From contig NC_079879.1 of NCBI RefSeq assembly GCF_029227915.1, forward strand, positions 9,548,001 to 9,612,000: a DNA stretch of 64,000 nucleotides, in the 5' to 3' direction. Under the pieces are notes generated by a model. That model saw only the letters and a program-made list of their open reading frames with translations. It did not search any database and was not told where the DNA came from. This document shows positions 60,900-64,000 of the stretch, piece after piece; position 1 is the stretch's first letter, and the number at the start of each line of letters is the position of its first letter. The position numbers were made by a program, and so were the translations under genes. The stretch comes from Hydractinia symbiolongicarpus (taxonomy: Eukaryota; Cnidaria; Hydrozoa; Anthoathecata; Hydractiniidae).

Positions 60900-63819
60900 A
60901 TGGTCAGTGAAATTGGGTTTAAAATTGAAGATATAATTGCCGAGTTAACACAAGATGCTAACGTATCACGACATAAAGGGTTACGAGAAGCTTGTTTAAG
61001 CGCTTCTGGTATGGTAACTTGTTTTATCTATCTTTGTTCGGAGGTAGAAAATGCGTCTATACATGTTTGGATTGTTACCGGTTTTTAGTCATTTATTTAT
61101 GCGGCATTCTAATTGTAATCATTGGGGGTTTTGGCCTGTATTTGATAATGACGGAGATTGTGGGTCCGTTTAATTGATGGTTTTTTAGGTCCTTGTTATT
61201 TCTCAGAAATCAGAAAACAAAATCAAAACAACTTTACGGGGTCTATTTTCCTTTGTACTGAAGTCAATGTTCATAGTTTTGAGATAGTTTGCTATACTAT
61301 TATCTCTTGGTCACAGGAATAAAACCCCATAACACCACACCACTACCCTTGTATTTATAATGCTTTCAAACTTAGTATAGTTTTGCTACAAGGCAAGACC
61401 TGTGTGTGGCTTAATACAATTCTCGGATCTGGGTTAGCTAACATTACCAAATTTTGAAAAAGAAAACAAGGAACTTTTAAGAAAAATGAGTGGCATATTT
61501 GGATTTATCAGCAAAAATTATATAACATAGGAGAATACCGAAGGATTATTAGAACAGGATTTATTTTATTTTAAAGTTTTTAAATTTTATAAGAGTTCGA
61601 CCATAATATCTAACTAATTTGTGTGGTCATTTCTTTATAAAACATCAAAAGTTTGGCTTCTAATAGAGGCAGTTGTGCTTAGTGTATAAACTTGAAATTT
61701 TGCATGTTTCCATAAATTTTGGTGCTGAATTTAAATATGTTGGTCATTTTTGTTGAAAACAATCGAAAATTTCAAGCATGTTAACCCGGATCCTAGAATT
61801 GCGACGTGACTGAATTACTGAACTGAAATCCTGTATTTGCAAATCATTTAATAAAGAAATTTCAATTTTAATATTTCTTGAGAAATTTTGACAAAGTTAT
61901 TGAACTACATGTTTGTAATTATTATAGAATATAAAGATACTTTTTAGCCCTAATTTGAAGCCTGATTTTGCACTATTTGTTGTTTTTTCTTATGAAAATG
62001 TATCACACAAAAACACTTCAGCATAAACTAATTTTCTTCCTCCACAAAAATGTTGATATTATGCTTACTGCAATGGTTTCGTTCACTTTCGATTGTTAAG
62101 GGTACAGGTAAAAGCTCATTTGATTTACTTAATTAATTCCATGGAGCAGGGAGCAGGTGGTTATCTTTAAATTAACAAAAAAAAATTTTGCTATGCAAAA
62201 AATTCCTATATGCCCATGGTCTCTACATGGCTATAGTCCCCCCCCTGGCCCCCCGGTAGCGTGGGCCCTGGACTTGTTTGCACAGTGCTAAATTGCACTA
62301 AATTATTAGACTATAAAAAGTCACAAAAACAAAATAATATTTAACATACATAATATATGATGGATGAATTATAGATGGAACTTCCACAATCAACTAAATG
62401 AGAAAATAAAACTTGGAATGGATTGGAATGCAATTTACCTGCCTGCTTTATGTACATTTCTGCATTCTTGCCCACAATTGCAAGGTGTCTATATCAATTA
62501 GAAAGGCTTTCACTGTCTGTCCCTTACATAGAAATTTTTTGTTAATTTTTATTCTACTGTGGCGCATGTCTAAAATAATTTCCTACCTGGATATAAAACC
62601 TGCCTGAAAATATGTATTTAGCGAAGTATTTTAGGCTTAAACTTATGTCTAAAAATTAAAAGCAAATGATTGAAATGAATGACACAGACTTTTAGTTATA
62701 AATAGTAGTTTTTTGTTATGTTAAAAACACACATGGGAATGTAATGGAATGTGCATACCCCCATATAGGAATGTGATACATAAAAGAAAATACTGAATGT
62801 AAGAAGACAATAGATTTCCAGCTATGATCTTCTATAATTTTGATTTATAAGAATGGCAAATGTTTTAAATGTGATGTTAAAAAAATTTTTTCTAGAATAT
62901 TTGGATGATTGGGCTAATAATCGACGAATTGAACCATATCAATTGAGGTATATTTTTGCTTGTTATTAATAAAGTTTAAAATCCACCTTGTTGTTAAAAT
63001 CAACATTTTCATAAATGGTCAAATAAACGCTCTGGGCATGTATTTAATTTTGAATGAATAAGTGGGCATTTCGACAGGCAATAATTACAGACTATATGTA
63101 GATATATATAGACTAAGGTGTTATTGGAGCATATACAAAATACTTCTGCTCTTTATTTTTAGAGAGACATGCTTTCTTCCATTCAAAATAGCCCTTGAAT
63201 CCAGATCTGCAAAACTGGCAACATTGGCTGTCAGTGGACTTCAGGTAATACTTTATTTATTTTTGGTTTTTATTTTATATTATTAATTTGATAATTGCTA
63301 TTCGATTGTATACATGTAAAGTTATTATTTCATACAGAAATTATTATCCGATGAACGATTTCATTCAAATGGTCACAATGAGAAAGTTGAATATCAGTTC
63401 CCAGTGCAATTTTTTAATGCAGTTGTGTCAACACCATCTCTCTCAGATGAAGTACAAGTGGAAGTCATGAAGGTTGCTACATTGTTTTAACTCTTTAATA
63501 ATATTAAGATATAAGAATACAATTAGAACCATAATGTGAACTAAATCTTAGACCTTCCTGCACCATCGGGTCTCACTCTGTCTTAGACGTGTCGGTTCTG
63601 TCTGCTCCGCATAAATTCAACAGACCAATCACCTATTTAAAAATCCACCTAATTTAGGAGTCCAAAAAAGTTGATATTTGTTAATGGCATATAGTTGTAG
63701 AAATACAAAGTAAATTTGTTTCTCCTATTTCATCATATAATTTAATGTAGCTGTTGCTGTTAATAACATCTTCAGAGTCCTGTGAGGTTCATGATGACTA
63801 TCTCATTAAGATTGCAGAG
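60900..63819 (+). CDS. ARFGEF3: ARFGEF3/BIG3-like protein, first five coding exons (partial, runs off the right edge)
   Basis: Large BIG/Sec7-related protein; in vertebrates BIG3 regulates secretory-granule biogenesis and binds prohibitin 2. Exons: 60900-61008, 62896-62947, 63163-63244, 63338-63472 and 63751-63819. Donors are GTATGG, GTATAT, GTAATA, GTTGCT and GTAAAG; acceptors are CTAG, TTTAG, ACAG and GTAG; phases 1, 2, 0, 0, 0 all close. The protein begins MVSEIGFKIEDIIAELTQDA, then SRHKGLREACLSASEYLDDW, NNRRIEPYQLRETCFLPFKI, ALESRSAKLATLAVSGLQ, KLLSDERF, then VVSTPSLSDEVQVEVMK, LLLLITSSES and DDYLIKIAE. This tracks the N-terminus of vertebrate ARFGEF3 block by block (LPLQLALESKNVKLA, GMQKLLSEERF, TPSLNEDLQVEVMKVLL, LKIAE) rather than ARFGEF1/2. 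The Sec7-like and later domains lie outside the window. The start ATG fits the family N-terminus. Confidence 0.9.
61009..62895 (+). other. First intron of ARFGEF3
   Basis: 1,887-bp intron without a recognised nested gene. A short GC-rich patch with C-runs sits at about 62238-62270. The frame at 62413-62607 has no family resemblance. Confidence 0.75.
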
Positions 63820-64000
63820 GTAAAGATTTGTTTAGTTATCCTATAATAATCAGAATTATATATCTTATAGTTAATAAAGCTAATAAAAAGCAGCTAATAA
63901 AGTATATGTATATAATTTGTCATGCTATCCTCTTTTTCTTTATTTACATATATAAAAATTACTTTCTATTCTTTCTTTTCTTGGGAATTTCTTATTAACA
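63820..64000 (+). other. Start of ARFGEF3 intron 5
   Basis: Intronic sequence after the GTAAAG donor. The next exon is not reached. Confidence 0.7.

Noticed and set aside
62413-62607. 64-codon ORF inside ARFGEF3 intron 1
   Set aside because: No domain, no splice support in frame with the flanking exons; intronic noise.

Overview
The window looks like AT-rich animal genomic DNA, most likely from a cnidarian and probably a medusozoan or hydrozoan. I infer this from the following: genes with short GT-AG introns (about 100 bp in FGF), two intronless divergent rhodopsin-type GPCRs, metazoan-only genes (FGF, ARFGEF3/BIG3), and a dense mixture of decayed transposable elements of kinds common in cnidarian genomes. 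It is not prokaryotic: there are no operons and no Shine-Dalgarno context, and most open frames that begin with TTG, CTG or GTG are noise.

Genes, left to right: GPCR paralogue 1 (+, 1154-2122); GPCR paralogue 2 (-, 6809-7798); a class I SAM-dependent methyltransferase (-, 15738-16526); a three-exon FGF (-, 29351-30058); a RING/TRAF-type zinc-finger E3 ligase candidate (-, 36894-37688); a carbohydrate sulfotransferase of the CHST8-14 type (-, 43025-44074); three-exon TIMM13 (-, 48302-49547); a possible two-exon small gene (-, 49680-50282); a small 61-codon ORF (-, 60573-60758); and, divergent from it, the first five coding exons of an ARFGEF3/BIG3 orthologue (+, 60900-63819, running off the right edge). 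FGF, TIMM13 and ARFGEF3 were assembled by hand from splice sites. In each case the intron phases close the frame and the protein matches the family.

Pseudogenes of host genes: a methyltransferase relic (9845-10165), an N-terminal/upstream relic of the GPCR 2 locus (8628-8925), a broken multi-pass membrane domain (20844-22010), an intronless Cu/Zn superoxide dismutase (33475-33870), and an unassigned coding-like tract with stops (41165-42080).

Mobile DNA: a reverse-transcriptase relic with catalytic motifs lost (2870-4690); tandem non-autonomous Helitrons (12744-14056), further Helitron pieces and a Helitron Rep relic (19030-19590); TA-flanked pogo/Tigger-like MITEs (14156-14991 and 38807-39388); a DIRS-like gag relic (23668-24347); a Penelope-like RT relic (24640-25200); nested MITEs (34428-35638 and 38299-39556); a terminal-inverted-repeat element with subterminal 19-bp arrays and an OTU-domain relic (44950-46407); a 450-bp MITE (47723-48172); a decayed LINE (54190-55385); and a nearly full-length LINE with an intact RT reading frame (56795-59727).

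Other structure: a 600-bp minisatellite (26165-26766), several tandem duplications, three perfect hairpins (22256, 23284, 47151), and a dispersed short foldback repeat with arms CTCGTCCCCAGGG. The genes do not form a pathway; they are unlinked functions separated by repeat-rich DNA. All family names come from reading the sequence, not from a database search.
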